A DNA stretch of 64,000 nt from Pseudoruminococcus massiliensis (GTDB lineage Bacteria > Bacillota > Clostridia > Oscillospirales > Acutalibacteraceae): assembly GCF_900291955.1 (NCBI RefSeq), contig NZ_OLMR01000001.1, positions 248,001 to 312,000 of the forward strand. The letters run 5' to 3'. The translations under genes and the position numbers were made by a program. Position 1 is the first letter of the stretch. Each line of letters begins with the position of its first letter. The notes beneath the pieces were generated by a model. That model saw only the letters and a list, made by a program, of their open reading frames with translations. It was not told the origin of the DNA and ran no database searches. This document shows, in pieces, positions 52,161 to 60,280 of this stretch.

Positions 52161-52601
52161 ATGGAACCTAATCGCAGAGAATTTCAAAAGCAATGTGCCT
52201 TTCAAAGTTTCTGTAAACGGGTGCTGCACAACGAAGCGTGCAACGCCCACGACGAAATCCGGCGACGCAGAAAACGGGAAGTATCGTTTTGCGACCTTGC
52301 CTTGCATGAGGAACGGCAGCTTTACACCGTTGACAAGTATTTTCAAGACGAAGAAGCTGAACCGCGTTATCAAATGGCAGGAAAAGAGATAACCCCGAAA
52401 CTGCTGCTTGAAGCAATCCGCACTTTGCCGGAGGAAAAAAGGACTGCTATCCTGCTGTACTATTTCGAGGGCATGACCGACGTGGAAATCGGAAAGATGT
52501 TCAATACGTCGCGCAGCACGATACAGTACAGACGGACAAGCTCTTTTGAACTGTTAAAGAAATATTTGGAGGGACACGCTGATGAATGGGAAGAATGGTA
52601 A
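52161..52601 (+). CDS. Sigma-70-like regulator (Tn916 Orf7 type)
   Basis: The 146-aa protein, MEPNRREFQKQCAFQSFCKR, ends in a sigma region-4 helix-turn-helix (LPEEKRTAILLYYFEGMTDV, then EIGKMFNTSRSTIQYRRTSS). It corresponds to the small sigma-like regulator found before the excision module in Tn916-family elements. An AAAGGAGG site precedes the ATG. Its stop overlaps the next gene by 20 bp. Confidence 0.85.
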   Translation: MEPNRREFQKQCAFQSFCKRVLHNEACNAHDEIRRRRKREVSFCDLALHEERQLYTVDKYFQDEEAEPRYQMAGKEITPKLLLEAIRTLPEEKRTAILLYYFEGMTDVEIGKMFNTSRSTIQYRRTSSFELLKKYLEGHADEWEEW

Positions 52602-52842
52602 ACAATCCGACTACCCGGAAATCGCCCTTGTTCCCTATCCCGTCATTGTGGCGGCGAGCAAAGGCGACCCGGACGCTATGAAAATAGTCTTGCAGCATTT
52701 CAGCGGCTACATAGCGAGCCTGTCCATGCGGAAGCTCTACGACGAGCGCGGCAACGTCTACTATGGCGTTGACGAGGACATACGGGAACGGCTGCAAGCA
52801 AGACTGATGAGGGCTATCCTCACATTTCGGGCTGATGAATAG
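52582..52842 (+). CDS. HTH_16-type regulator (Tn916 Orf8 type)
   Basis: The 86-aa protein contains PYPVIVAASKGDPDAMKIVL, SGYIASLSMRKLYDERGNVY and ERLQARLMRAILTF, the conserved HTH_16 pattern. In Tn916-type ICEs it lies directly after the sigma-like gene and upstream of xis/int. It overlaps the sigma-like gene by 20 bp, so the two are co-translated. Confidence 0.85.
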   Translation: MNGKNGKQSDYPEIALVPYPVIVAASKGDPDAMKIVLQHFSGYIASLSMRKLYDERGNVYYGVDEDIRERLQARLMRAILTFRADE

Positions 52843-52989
52843 TTGAGCATGACCGTAAAACGTCTTGTAACCCCTTTTCCGTTTTACGGCAAGCAGAACA
52901 GCCATCTTGTTCTTTGAAAAAGAAAGCGGCGCAAGAGAACGGCGACGCAGTATAGGGCAAATCGGATACGTTCCTTTTGTGCCGAGCCA

Positions 52990-53187
52990 TACAGCGGGTG
53001 CGCCATGACTTCCCTTTCGGGAACGAGCGAACAACACTACACCGCAAAGCAAGTCAGCAGCTTGCGGGCGACGACACACAAGAGGGATAATGATACTCCC
53101 TTACAGCCACAGTCCGAGCGTTAGAAGCGTCGCAGGCAATGGGTAGGGCTGCGTGAGAACCACGCAGGAGTGAAATTCTCGTGGAGC
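52990..53187 (+). ncRNA. Candidate structured RNA, copy A (upstream of xis)
   Basis: No gene is found between 52843 and 53264. This part aligns with 59906-60123 on the minus strand: CAGCGGGTGCGCCATGAC, then a hairpin TTCCC/GGGAA, AACGAGCGA, a hairpin CCGCAAAGC/GCTTGCGG, the near-identical GGGATAATGATACTCCC, CACAGTCCGAGCG and GTCGCAGGCAATG blocks, and a hairpin CTGCGTG/CACGCAG before CTCGTGG. Stems differ between copies but still pair. An upstream hairpin CCGTAAAAC/GTTTTACGG lies at 52853-52889. Confidence 0.6.
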
Positions 53188-53264
53188 TATGCTAATAGCC
53201 GTTCGATTAAAGCCCCTTTTATTCAAAAACATACCTTTGAGCCATTTTGAAAGGGGGTATTCCT

Positions 53265-53501
53265 ATGGCTAAAAAGGAAACTACAAACCATGCCGCCCCT
53301 GTTTTGCCTATGCTGAAAACAGTAGAGCAAATGAGCAAGGTTAGCGGTATTGGAGAAAATAAATTACGCGAGCTTATGGATAACGGCGAACTGGAATACG
53401 TTCAAAACGGAAACCGCCGCTTGATTGCCGATACCGCTATATGGGATTGGTACGAGCGAGCGAAAAACGCCGTAAAGCCCCCGGCAGAGCAAGGGGGTTA
53501 A
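53265..53501 (+). CDS. xis: Excisionase
   Basis: The 78-aa protein, MAKKETTNHAAPVLPMLKTV, carries a winged-helix Xis domain (EQMSKVSGIGENKLRELMDN, then VQNGNRRLIADTAIW). It bends DNA at the attachment site to direct the integrase toward excision. Its start at 53265 has AAGGGGG 6 nt upstream. It is directly followed by int, 3 bp apart, as in Tn916-family ICEs. Confidence 0.9.
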   Translation: MAKKETTNHAAPVLPMLKTVEQMSKVSGIGENKLRELMDNGELEYVQNGNRRLIADTAIWDWYERAKNAVKPPAEQGG

Positions 53502-53504
53502 GTT

Positions 53505-54809
53505 ATGGCAATCTCAACAAGACAGGTAAAAAACAAACGCGACAGCAACGGCGTACTGACCGGACGACCCGGCACAGTCTACGACGTAAACATAAAGTAC
53601 ACCGCCCCGGACGGAAAAAAGAAGTCGTATGCAAAAAAGGGCTTTGCCACCAAAAAGGAAGCAGCACAGCATGAAGCGGAAATGAAAACGAAGCTCCAAA
53701 ATCCGGGGCAAGTTGCTTCTATTACTTCACAGAGGAAACAGACTGTCGCTGCCTATCTCAATGACTGGGTGGAAAGCTATGCAAGAGTGAACTTGCGCCC
53801 CTCTACTTATGACGGGTATAAAAAGACGATTGCAAACTATATCAATCCGTATATCGGCGGCGTTGCCCTCAATCAGCTTACCCCTGCTATGGTAGACAAG
53901 ATGTTTCAGCAGATTATAGACAAAGGCTTGAAGCCGTCCACCGCAGCCGGGGCAAAACGTGTTTTGAGTGTGGCGTTGAGCCATGCCCGCAAATACCGCT
54001 ATATCGAAACCAACGCGGCAAAAGATACCCTTACGAAGTTTGGGAAAGGCGACAAGACCCCTGACCCTTACACGCCGGAACAGGTGAAAGCCTTAATGCA
54101 GCGCGTCGAGGGTACTGTTTGGGAAATGCCTGTTATCTTGGGCGGGCTTTACGGTATGCGCCGTTCTGAAATCTTAGGCTTGCGTTGGCGCAATGTGGAT
54201 TTGGAGAACAACACCTTTGATGTTACCGAGCAGCTACCTTTCAAGGTACCGCCAAAAACAAAAGTCATTGAAGAAATGGCACCGCCGAAATCCAACGGCA
54301 GAAAGCTACCCATTACGGAGCTTGCCCGCCCGTTCTTCCTCAAACAGCTTGCCATGCAGGAAGTACAGAAAGAACAGGCAGCAAAAGACGGAAAGCCTTA
54401 CTATGACAATGACCTTGTTGTAGCAAAGCCGGACGGCGCACCTATCGCCGCGTCGTGGGTGTCCTCTCAATTTGGAAAGCTGCTTGAAGATTTGGATATG
54501 CCGCACATTCGTTTTCACGATTTACGACATACGGCAGCGACCAATATGCACCAACTGACAGGCGACTTCTATACGGTTGGCGAAGTCTTGGGACATACTC
54601 TTGCGGGTATCGGCGCGTCGCTTGGGCTTTCCATGAACTTTGAAGCTGTTACCGCCCGTTATGTGGACGTGCGGCTTGAACGAAAAAAAGAAGTTTTGGA
54701 CGCTTACCATAGCGCGGTGGAAAAAGCAGCCCCGGAGAAACCAAAGGAAGCCGAGCCGAAAAAAGGAAAACGGGCAGCAAAGAAAAAACACAGCGAAATA
54801 GACCTTTAA
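53505..54809 (+). CDS. int: Tyrosine integrase of the ICE
   Basis: The 434-aa recombinase integrates and excises the ICE. An N-terminal arm-binding domain (about 1-75) is followed by a SAM-like core-binding domain (VAAYLNDWVESYARVNLRPS) and a catalytic domain with Arg in GLYGMRRSEILGLRW (about 225-240), His-x-x-Arg in RFHDLRHTAATNM (about 340), HTLAG, and Tyr in TARYVDVRLE (about 385). This is the Tn916/Tn1549 Int layout. The basic tail resembles other ICE integrases. Confidence 0.95.
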   Translation: MAISTRQVKNKRDSNGVLTGRPGTVYDVNIKYTAPDGKKKSYAKKGFATKKEAAQHEAEMKTKLQNPGQVASITSQRKQTVAAYLNDWVESYARVNLRPSTYDGYKKTIANYINPYIGGVALNQLTPAMVDKMFQQIIDKGLKPSTAAGAKRVLSVALSHARKYRYIETNAAKDTLTKFGKGDKTPDPYTPEQVKALMQRVEGTVWEMPVILGGLYGMRRSEILGLRWRNVDLENNTFDVTEQLPFKVPPKTKVIEEMAPPKSNGRKLPITELARPFFLKQLAMQEVQKEQAAKDGKPYYDNDLVVAKPDGAPIAASWVSSQFGKLLEDLDMPHIRFHDLRHTAATNMHQLTGDFYTVGEVLGHTLAGIGASLGLSMNFEAVTARYVDVRLERKKEVLDAYHSAVEKAAPEKPKEAEPKKGKRAAKKKHSEIDL

Positions 54810-54861
54810 CCGCTGTATCTCTTTACTGCTCTTTACAACCTTTTATATGCCCGCGTGGAAT

Positions 54862-54887
54862 TTGGGCACCATTTGGGCACCATTTAC
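54862..54887. repeat. Tandem TTGGGCACCATTT sites (integrase arm sites, right end)
   Basis: The 13-mer TTGGGCACCATTT occurs twice in tandem directly after int, with a third partial AGCACCAT. A related CACCATTTTAGCACCA is present at the left end. These are the expected integrase arm-binding repeats. Confidence 0.55.
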
Positions 54888-54919
54888 GGAAAAAGCACCA
54901 TGAAAACAGAGGGTAAAAG

Positions 54920-54970
54920 AAACGCCGACAACTCACAAAAACGTAGTGTTCATGCGGGTTTTCGGCGTTT
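54920..54970 (+). terminator. Terminator after int
   Basis: AAACGCCGA and TCGGCGTTT form a 9-bp stem with a long loop; TTCC follows. Confidence 0.65.
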
Positions 54971-55023
54971 TCCTATCCCTTAACGGGCTTCTATTCATCT
55001 TGTGCGAGAGAGAAAAATTCTAC

Positions 55024-55034
55024 TATTTTTTATT
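55024..55034. repeat. Candidate attR direct repeat (TATTTTTTATT)
   Basis: Identical to 13292-13302. It marks the inferred right end of the ICE, 12 bp before the end of the DUF4238 remnant. Confidence 0.45.
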
Positions 55035-55045
55035 ATTTAATAAGC

Positions 55046-55916
55046 TTATAATAAACAGAGATTATAAAATCCTTTGAAAACCCTTACAGTCGAGTACTGA
55101 AGTGAAGCAAGAGGATTGTCACTGGTATTAAATGTCTCAGGTTCATCTGCAACAGGAAAATGAAAAGATATATTAGATAAATTTGCCATTGCATGTGTAT
55201 ATATCACTCCAGAATCATTTAAATACTGACGATAAAATTTCAATAACAAATTATGTTTCATTTCTTCTGCAGCATTATCAAGTATAGGAAGTCCTCGTTC
55301 TTCTTCAGGAATGTCTATTTCATCTAAGCAAAGAACTTCCTTGCAAAGCCACTCCCATGCATCGTTAAACTGCATGTTAGATTTAATACTTCTCCAATCT
55401 AACGCCGTATAAAATTTCATTAAATACTCTTTATTAGCATTGGGAATAATTCCGTCCGCCGAATTAAATATTAAATTTTCAAGTTCTGAACGAACTGTCC
55501 TCCATGCATCTTCATATTTTGAAGACCATAATTCTTCTATATCTCGTATTTTTACTTTCTCTATTTCCGCTTTCAGTTTCTTCTTGCTTACAACAGATCC
55601 GTCCTTTCTCTGGATCGTCCAATTATCAAAGTCGTAATAAATTTTATTCAATTCTAGATTATCAGAAACAACTGCTTCTCCATAATGAAACTCTAAATCT
55701 TTGAGGCACGCAAAGATTTTATCTGCATCTTCTTGGGTTACAATGGGCATCCCAGCTACAATCGAATGATAGTTTGTTATTCCCGCTATATTATCTTTAT
55801 TTCGCTCAACTACACTTTCTTTGTCCTCAAGAAAACGTATATATAAAGTACCATTCCCATGCAGATAGATATGTTCTTGGAATCAAATGATGATACTTTG
55901 CTTTTGTCTCACCCAT
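55046..55916 (-). pseudogene. DUF4238 family protein, frameshifted and probably truncated
   Basis: The 5' end starts at ATG 55916 with MGETKAKYHHLIPRTYLSAWE and then loses frame; the downstream frame continues NGTLYIRFLEDKESVVER into MPIVTQEDADKIF. Adding two bases near 55853 would join them. The domain's conserved end LLLKFYRQYLNDSGVIYTHA and FNTSDNP is present, but the expected ~80-residue C-terminus is replaced by a short tail. DUF4238 proteins often occur in defence-like contexts. Its ATG overlaps the Nudix stop by 8 bp. Confidence 0.7.
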
Positions 55917-56325
55917 TGAATCTCCCCCATTTCAAGTGTTTATTGAATAATTCTAATTTCTCAATCAGCTTCATATCAGCTGGTAACCAGTCAACGCTGT
56001 ATAATTCATCTTTACAAAGCCAGCGCGCGTTCTCTGCTTCTTTGAGTGTTATTTCACCATCAGTCACAATGCACCAGAAGCAGTCCATACTTAAATGAAA
56101 TGATGGGTAATCATATTCAATAGTGTCTATCAAATCGCCAACTTCGATTTTTACATCAAGCTCCTCTTGAATTTCCCTTACTAAGGCTTCTTGTGGTGTT
56201 TCCTCAAGTTCGATCTTTCCTCCAGGAAACTCCCATTGGCCCTTAAATTCACCGTATCCTCTCGCTGTGGCAAAAATCTTATCTTCGCTACGAATCACTG
56301 CAGCGACAACTCTAATCCTCTTCAT
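55909..56325 (-). CDS. MutT-like Nudix hydrolase
   Basis: The 138-aa protein, MKRIRVVAAVIRSEDKIFAT, has the full Nudix box GGKIELEETPQEALVREIQEELD (G-x5-E-x7-R-E-U-x-E-E-x-G/D, about residues 37-59). It hydrolyses nucleoside diphosphate derivatives, possibly oxidised dNTPs, as MutT does. ATG at 56325 follows AAGGAAG; the longer frame has no site. It overlaps the DUF4238 start and lies 7 bp after the SRA-like gene. Confidence 0.9.
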   Translation of the reverse strand: MKRIRVVAAVIRSEDKIFATARGYGEFKGQWEFPGGKIELEETPQEALVREIQEELDVKIEVGDLIDTIEYDYPSFHLSMDCFWCIVTDGEITLKEAENARWLCKDELYSVDWLPADMKLIEKLELFNKHLKWGRFNG

Positions 56326-56332
56326 ATCTTCC

Positions 56333-57088
56333 TTATATAAACTCCAGCAACTTCTTTTCCATGCAGAATTCATACCCCATCTTTTTTAATCCAACCTTAT
56401 CAAACTGAACGACTATCGTAGTTCCTTCAATCGCTGTAATCTTGCCAAGGCCAAATGCTTTATGTTTCACCTGTCTTCCGACAATATCGGTCGGTATTTC
56501 CATCTGCGGTTTTAGCTCTGGTTTCGGAACAATCGGTGCAACAAATACAGGCTTCTTTGTTCCTTTTTTCTTGGCAGCAGCCATCATTTTTGTATACTCA
56601 GCATCAACATTCTTACCACGATTTTCGTAGTCATCCATATCCTTAAATACAAACATTTGTGGCTTCTTTACATCATTATCTGGTACAGGCCTTATCGGGA
56701 ACATCCATACTTTTCGATCATTACCATCTTCACCGGGCTGCACATCTGTGTATGGCTTGCTCACAAGTTCTATTCTTCCGCAGTAGATATATTCTCCAGC
56801 ATCTATAACTTCAAACAGATGAACATCAACTCCATTATAATCAGACTCAGCCAATGTGGCATTCTGCGCCCAAAGAATGTCTTGGTCACCTGATTTGCCC
56901 ATGCCTGTATAATGTAAACCCCCGCCGATCCACTTATCATGATAAAGACCTTTTGTATAATCCGATACGATAACAAGTGTATTCGTTGTTCTTGACCGGC
57001 GCATACCTCCCATATTTCCGCATTTGAATATTCCAACAATATCTGCGTTCTTTATAATTTGTCCTATTTTTAGTCCAGGATTAAACAT
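56333..57088 (-). CDS. SRA-like domain protein with C-terminal Tudor/KOW-like domain
   Basis: The 251-aa protein, MFNPGLKIGQIIKNADIVGI, has an N-terminal ~135-residue region (GGMRRSRTTNTLVIVSDYTK, GGGLHYTGMGKSGDQDILWA) resembling the SRA domain of ScoMcrA-like type IV restriction proteins, which bind modified DNA. The C-terminal 50 residues (GRQVKHKAFGLGKITAIEGT) look like the PcrA/UvrD Tudor-like tail. No nuclease motif is visible. GGAGG lies 7 nt before ATG 57088. The neighbours are Nudix and a DUF4238 remnant. Function is uncertain. Confidence 0.65.
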   Translation of the reverse strand: MFNPGLKIGQIIKNADIVGIFKCGNMGGMRRSRTTNTLVIVSDYTKGLYHDKWIGGGLHYTGMGKSGDQDILWAQNATLAESDYNGVDVHLFEVIDAGEYIYCGRIELVSKPYTDVQPGEDGNDRKVWMFPIRPVPDNDVKKPQMFVFKDMDDYENRGKNVDAEYTKMMAAAKKKGTKKPVFVAPIVPKPELKPQMEIPTDIVGRQVKHKAFGLGKITAIEGTTIVVQFDKVGLKKMGYEFCMEKKLLEFI

Positions 57089-57343
57089 AAATATGCCTCC
57101 AATTCTCCTCACATCCATTCCACTGCCTGCAAACACCCAAAATGGTCGAGTTGCCGGATTGGTTGTCACCCTTTTTCATTTTCCAAAAATCATCCAAAAA
57201 TGCCTGACATCTAATCCGAGGTTACAACCTGACACACATTTTGCAGTAGATATGTTTTCCTACAAGAAAACCGAGCTTTCCGCAAGGCTTCTCTGATAAT
57301 ACTAACCTCGCAAAAAGCCCGGAAATACGCCACTTTTCAGCCT

Positions 57344-59020
57344 TTATTTATCTTTTCTTGACAGCAAACAGACCGTCTCAACGGTATTACCTTTTTCCCA
57401 CAAGAGCCGCCTTACCTCTTGACCATCCCGATATATTGGGAAATTAAACTCTATCGACTTCAAAGGCTGCTCTGACTCCCCATTTGGATATATCTGAATT
57501 TCTTTTATAAGATAAGTAATAAGGCTTTTCTTTTCCTCGTCACTTATTATATCATAGAGCTTTCCGAAATTCAGCATAAGCTTGTAAATATTGTCCAGAG
57601 TGATTGTTTCCATTTCGATAGAACTTTTTCTCAGCTTTGCATCTTCAATCCGTTCTTCCAACTCTACAATCGTATCATACAAGGCATCAAGTCTTAAAGT
57701 CATGTCGTGGATTTTCCTTTCTCTGAAACGAGCATCAATAGGCAGATTATCAATCTCTCGTTCCAGACGGGCTTTATTCAAATCTACTTCTTTCAACTTA
57801 CTCTCGTAATTGGCAAGTTCCTTATCAATAGCTGTTGTATCGGTCTGTACGCCAATACGCTTTTCAATCTCTTTTGCAAAATACTTATCGCTTACCAATT
57901 CCTTAACAGCTTCAATTACAAGCGGCTCAATATCTGTTTTTCTTAGCGATGCTTTATAATCACAATGATGTCCTCGCTCCTGCTTATTTCTGCCGCAAAT
58001 ATAATAGTAAACCTCTTTGTATGTGCCGTCTTTATTTGTCCAAGCGTGTTTGTTCGTATACATTGAACTTCCACAAAGGGGACACTTTAATATCCCCGTC
58101 AAAAGGTGTGACCTATCCTTACCGATTTTGGATGGCTGTTTAATTCCTGTCGCCATACGCTTTGCGTGAACCTTTTGCCACAATTCCTCGCTGATAATTC
58201 CTTCATGTTGTCCATCTTCCAGAATGTAATCCTCTGCATGAACCTGCTTATATTCATTTTTTGTACCTTTTACCTTTTCTCGTGTTCTTCTGCCATAAGC
58301 AATCTTTCCACAATAAACAGGATTATCTAATATCAACCGTATAAAATGACTGCTCCAAGTTTCCAATGTGCCGTTCTGACGAGGTATCTTCTTTATACCT
58401 TGAAGATTAAGATATTTTGCTACTCCGCCAAGTCCTATATCAGAATTAGCAAATTTATCAAATATAATTCTGATTGCTTCAGCTTCCGTTTCTTCTATCA
58501 AGAGCTGATTGTCTTTCAGATAATATCCGTATGGTGCAAATCCACCATTCCACCCACCTTGTCGTGCTTTTTCTCTCCGTCCATTCATTGTCTGTTCAAT
58601 GATATTTTCTCTTTCTATTTCTGCAACCGCAGACAAAACAGAGATTAAAAGTTTTCCACTTGTCTGTGACGAGTCAATTCCTTCTTCAATACAAATAAGA
58701 TTTATTCCATAAGATTGTACAAACTCTAATGAATTTAGAATATCCGCTGCATTTCTTCCGAAACGGGAAAGTTTATAAACCAGAATATAGTCTATCTCCA
58801 ATCCGTTTTTTATATCGGAAAGCATTTTCTTAAATGCAGGTCGTCCTTCAATAGATTTTCCTGATTTACCTGCATCCTCATAGATACCGACAATTTCCAT
58901 TTCTTCTCGGTCAGCAAATCGTTTTAATCCGTTTTTTTGTCCTTCAAGGCTATATCCGTCTACCTGCATTTCGGTACTTACTCTCGGATACAGGACACAT
59001 TTCTTTCCTTCTCTGTTCAT
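57344..59020 (-). CDS. Large serine recombinase of the region-4 element
   Basis: The 558-aa recombinase begins with a resolvase domain CVLYPRVSTEMQVDGYSLEG (catalytic Ser about 15), then LVYKLSRFGRNAADILNSLE, VAEIERENIIEQTMNG, a recombinase domain (GGFAPYGYYLKDNQLLIEE), a zinc ribbon (CPLCGSSMY...CGRNKQERGHHCDY) and a coiled coil. It is TndX/TnpX-like and not closely similar to the 786-aa recombinase in the nested element. It presumably moves the region extending to the window end. Confidence 0.95.
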   Translation of the reverse strand: MNREGKKCVLYPRVSTEMQVDGYSLEGQKNGLKRFADREEMEIVGIYEDAGKSGKSIEGRPAFKKMLSDIKNGLEIDYILVYKLSRFGRNAADILNSLEFVQSYGINLICIEEGIDSSQTSGKLLISVLSAVAEIERENIIEQTMNGRREKARQGGWNGGFAPYGYYLKDNQLLIEETEAEAIRIIFDKFANSDIGLGGVAKYLNLQGIKKIPRQNGTLETWSSHFIRLILDNPVYCGKIAYGRRTREKVKGTKNEYKQVHAEDYILEDGQHEGIISEELWQKVHAKRMATGIKQPSKIGKDRSHLLTGILKCPLCGSSMYTNKHAWTNKDGTYKEVYYYICGRNKQERGHHCDYKASLRKTDIEPLVIEAVKELVSDKYFAKEIEKRIGVQTDTTAIDKELANYESKLKEVDLNKARLEREIDNLPIDARFRERKIHDMTLRLDALYDTIVELEERIEDAKLRKSSIEMETITLDNIYKLMLNFGKLYDIISDEEKKSLITYLIKEIQIYPNGESEQPLKSIEFNFPIYRDGQEVRRLLWEKGNTVETVCLLSRKDK

Positions 59021-59072
59021 CGTACCACCTCCATAATTTTATAGGGAAATGTGATATGTAAGGCTGCGTAGC

Positions 59073-59225
59073 TTACGCAGCACAATCCAATTCTTGCAAA
59101 ACTGTCTTTCCGTATTTTTCAACTATCTGCACCATAACATTGATAAATGAATTAAATACTTCGCTTTCATCTTTCATCTGTTCATTTTGCAATTCTGAAT
59201 TTTGGATATAGTTTTCATTTCCCAT
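59073..59225 (-). CDS. Small ORF between mazF and the recombinase
   Basis: A 50-aa product, MGNENYIQNSELQNEQMKDE, ending with a helix EVFNSFINVMVQIVEKYGK. GGAGGTACTC directly upstream makes it a convincing translated ORF. It lies 52 bp before the recombinase start and after a terminator downstream of mazF. No known antitoxin motif is visible; a recombination accessory role is possible. Function unknown. Confidence 0.65.
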   Translation of the reverse strand: MGNENYIQNSELQNEQMKDESEVFNSFINVMVQIVEKYGKTVLQELDCAA

Positions 59226-59250
59226 AATGAGTACCTCCGCTATAAAACAA

Positions 59251-59284
59251 GCGGCTGTACTCTAAATTATAGAAATACAGCCGC
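59251..59284. terminator. Bidirectional hairpin between mazF and the small ORF
   Basis: GCGGCTGTA pairs with TACAGCCGC. On the minus strand it is followed by TTGTTTT, on the plus strand by ATTTTT. It probably ends mazF transcription. Confidence 0.7.
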
Positions 59285-59322
59285 ATTTTTACCAATGTGC
59301 AAATTTATCGTTCTCGTCCCTT

Positions 59323-59694
59323 TTACACATCTGTTGCCTTCATTTTCTCCAATGCAACACTAATGGCAAGAGCCTTATCAACCCTTGCCACTATATCGTC
59401 TGGTATCATTCCCAAATACTGCTTTAGTCGCTGCTTATCAATCGTTCTTACCTGTTCAAGCAAAATGATTGAGTTCTTATCCAAACCTTCAAAATCATTG
59501 ATTAAAGTGTGCGTCGGCAATTTTGCTTTAGCGTGTATTCGGCTTGTGATGGGTGCGACAATAACCGTAGGGCTATGCTTATTGCCGACATCGTTTGAAA
59601 TGATAAGTACAGGTCTTGTTCCGCCTTGCTCCGAGCCGATAACGGGATTTAGATATGCGTAGTAAATATCTCCACGCTTGATTTTTCTTTCCAT
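59323..59694 (-). CDS. mazF: MazF/PemK-family endoribonuclease toxin
   Basis: The 123-aa protein has the MazF fold signature: [46 protein letters not shown] and [19 protein letters not shown]. MazF cuts mRNA at short motifs. No MazE-like antitoxin gene is adjacent. The upstream gap is occupied instead by a structured RNA candidate and a sigma-like gene. GGGAGG precedes the ATG. MazF orphans of this kind are known beside serine recombinases in ICE-like elements. Confidence 0.92.
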   Translation of the reverse strand: MERKIKRGDIYYAYLNPVIGSEQGGTRPVLIISNDVGNKHSPTVIVAPITSRIHAKAKLPTHTLINDFEGLDKNSIILLEQVRTIDKQRLKQYLGMIPDDIVARVDKALAISVALEKMKATDV

Positions 59695-59905
59695 TATGTT
59701 TGACCTCCCAGATTTATTTAGGCAGGTATGTTCTGCCTATGTAGGCAGCCAAACAAAAGGAAGTATTTAAGGTCGGGAGAGTATAAACAAAATCTCTGTT
59801 CTTATGACCGCCTTTCGTTTGGCTGAATATGATAGGAGCATTTCAATTTGTCCTCGACACCCCGAAATGCTATGGGAAGTCGCCAAACGGTCAGCAGCGA
59901 ACTGA

Positions 59906-60123
59906 CACCACGGGAGTTCCACCCCAACTGTCGGTCTGACAGAGCCGCCCTCATTGCCTGCGACGTTTTTTTCACGCTCGGACTGTGACTGGACGGGAGT
60001 ATCATTATCCTCTTTGTGGATTATGGCGAAATCGGGAGCTGCCCGATATTTTGAGTCGGTAAAGATAGGCTCACCACCTTTCAATCGCTCGCTGCCTTTT
60101 GACAGGTCGTGGCGTACCGCTGC
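59906..60123 (-). ncRNA. Candidate structured RNA, copy B (upstream of mazF)
   Basis: The 585-base gap 59695-60280 has no convincing gene. Read on the minus strand this part matches copy A: CAGCGGTACGCCACGACC, hairpin CTGTC/GGCAG, GCGAGCGA, hairpin ATCGGG/CCCGAT, then GAGGATAATGATACTCCC, CACAGTCCGAGCG, GTCGCAGGCAATG, hairpin CTGTC/GACAG and CCCGTGG. A frame of 105 codons crosses it, but copy A has a stop in the corresponding place and the shared codons show no silent changes. Confidence 0.6.
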
Positions 60124-60280
60124 ACACGCTTATGCTCATCACAATCACAAAGAGAAAGTATTTGGCGAATGGGTATTCGGTTGTCAAGGAGCTATCCCGT
60201 TTTCGCCACACAAAGGAAAACAGGGTAAGAGGTTTTTGTCCTCTCACCCTGTAGCCCGTGGGAATATTCAATTTTCCCCT

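Larger units (their letters stand above)
13303..55034. mobile_element. Tn916/Tn1549-type integrative and conjugative element
   Basis: The region is GC-richer than the flanking chromosome. It contains all modules of an ICE: excision/integration (xis, tyrosine int at the right end), regulation (sigma-like and HTH genes), a type IV transfer apparatus (coupling protein, VirB4, VirB6, PrgI, Maff2, CHAP hydrolase), topoisomerase III, and relaxase/MobC/oriT. Without the nested element its size is about 33 kb, near Tn1549. It carries an AT-rich cargo block at 45.3-51.7 kb and is interrupted at 16353-24991 by a second element. Ends are inferred from an 11-bp direct repeat. Confidence 0.9.

Noticed and set aside
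51850-52392. 180-codon frame across the gap after the carboxypeptidase
   Set aside because: It runs through a perfect hairpin, lacks a ribosome-binding site and protein-like composition, and overlaps the well-supported sigma-like gene at 52161 in another frame.
59767-60084. A 105-codon frame on the minus strand upstream of mazF (MKGGEPIFTDSKYRAAP...)
   Set aside because: The homologous stretch before xis has a stop in the same frame. The shared codons (HK-DNDTP-Q-QSER) show no silent-site changes and the conserved parts correspond to RNA hairpins, so noncoding conservation is more likely.
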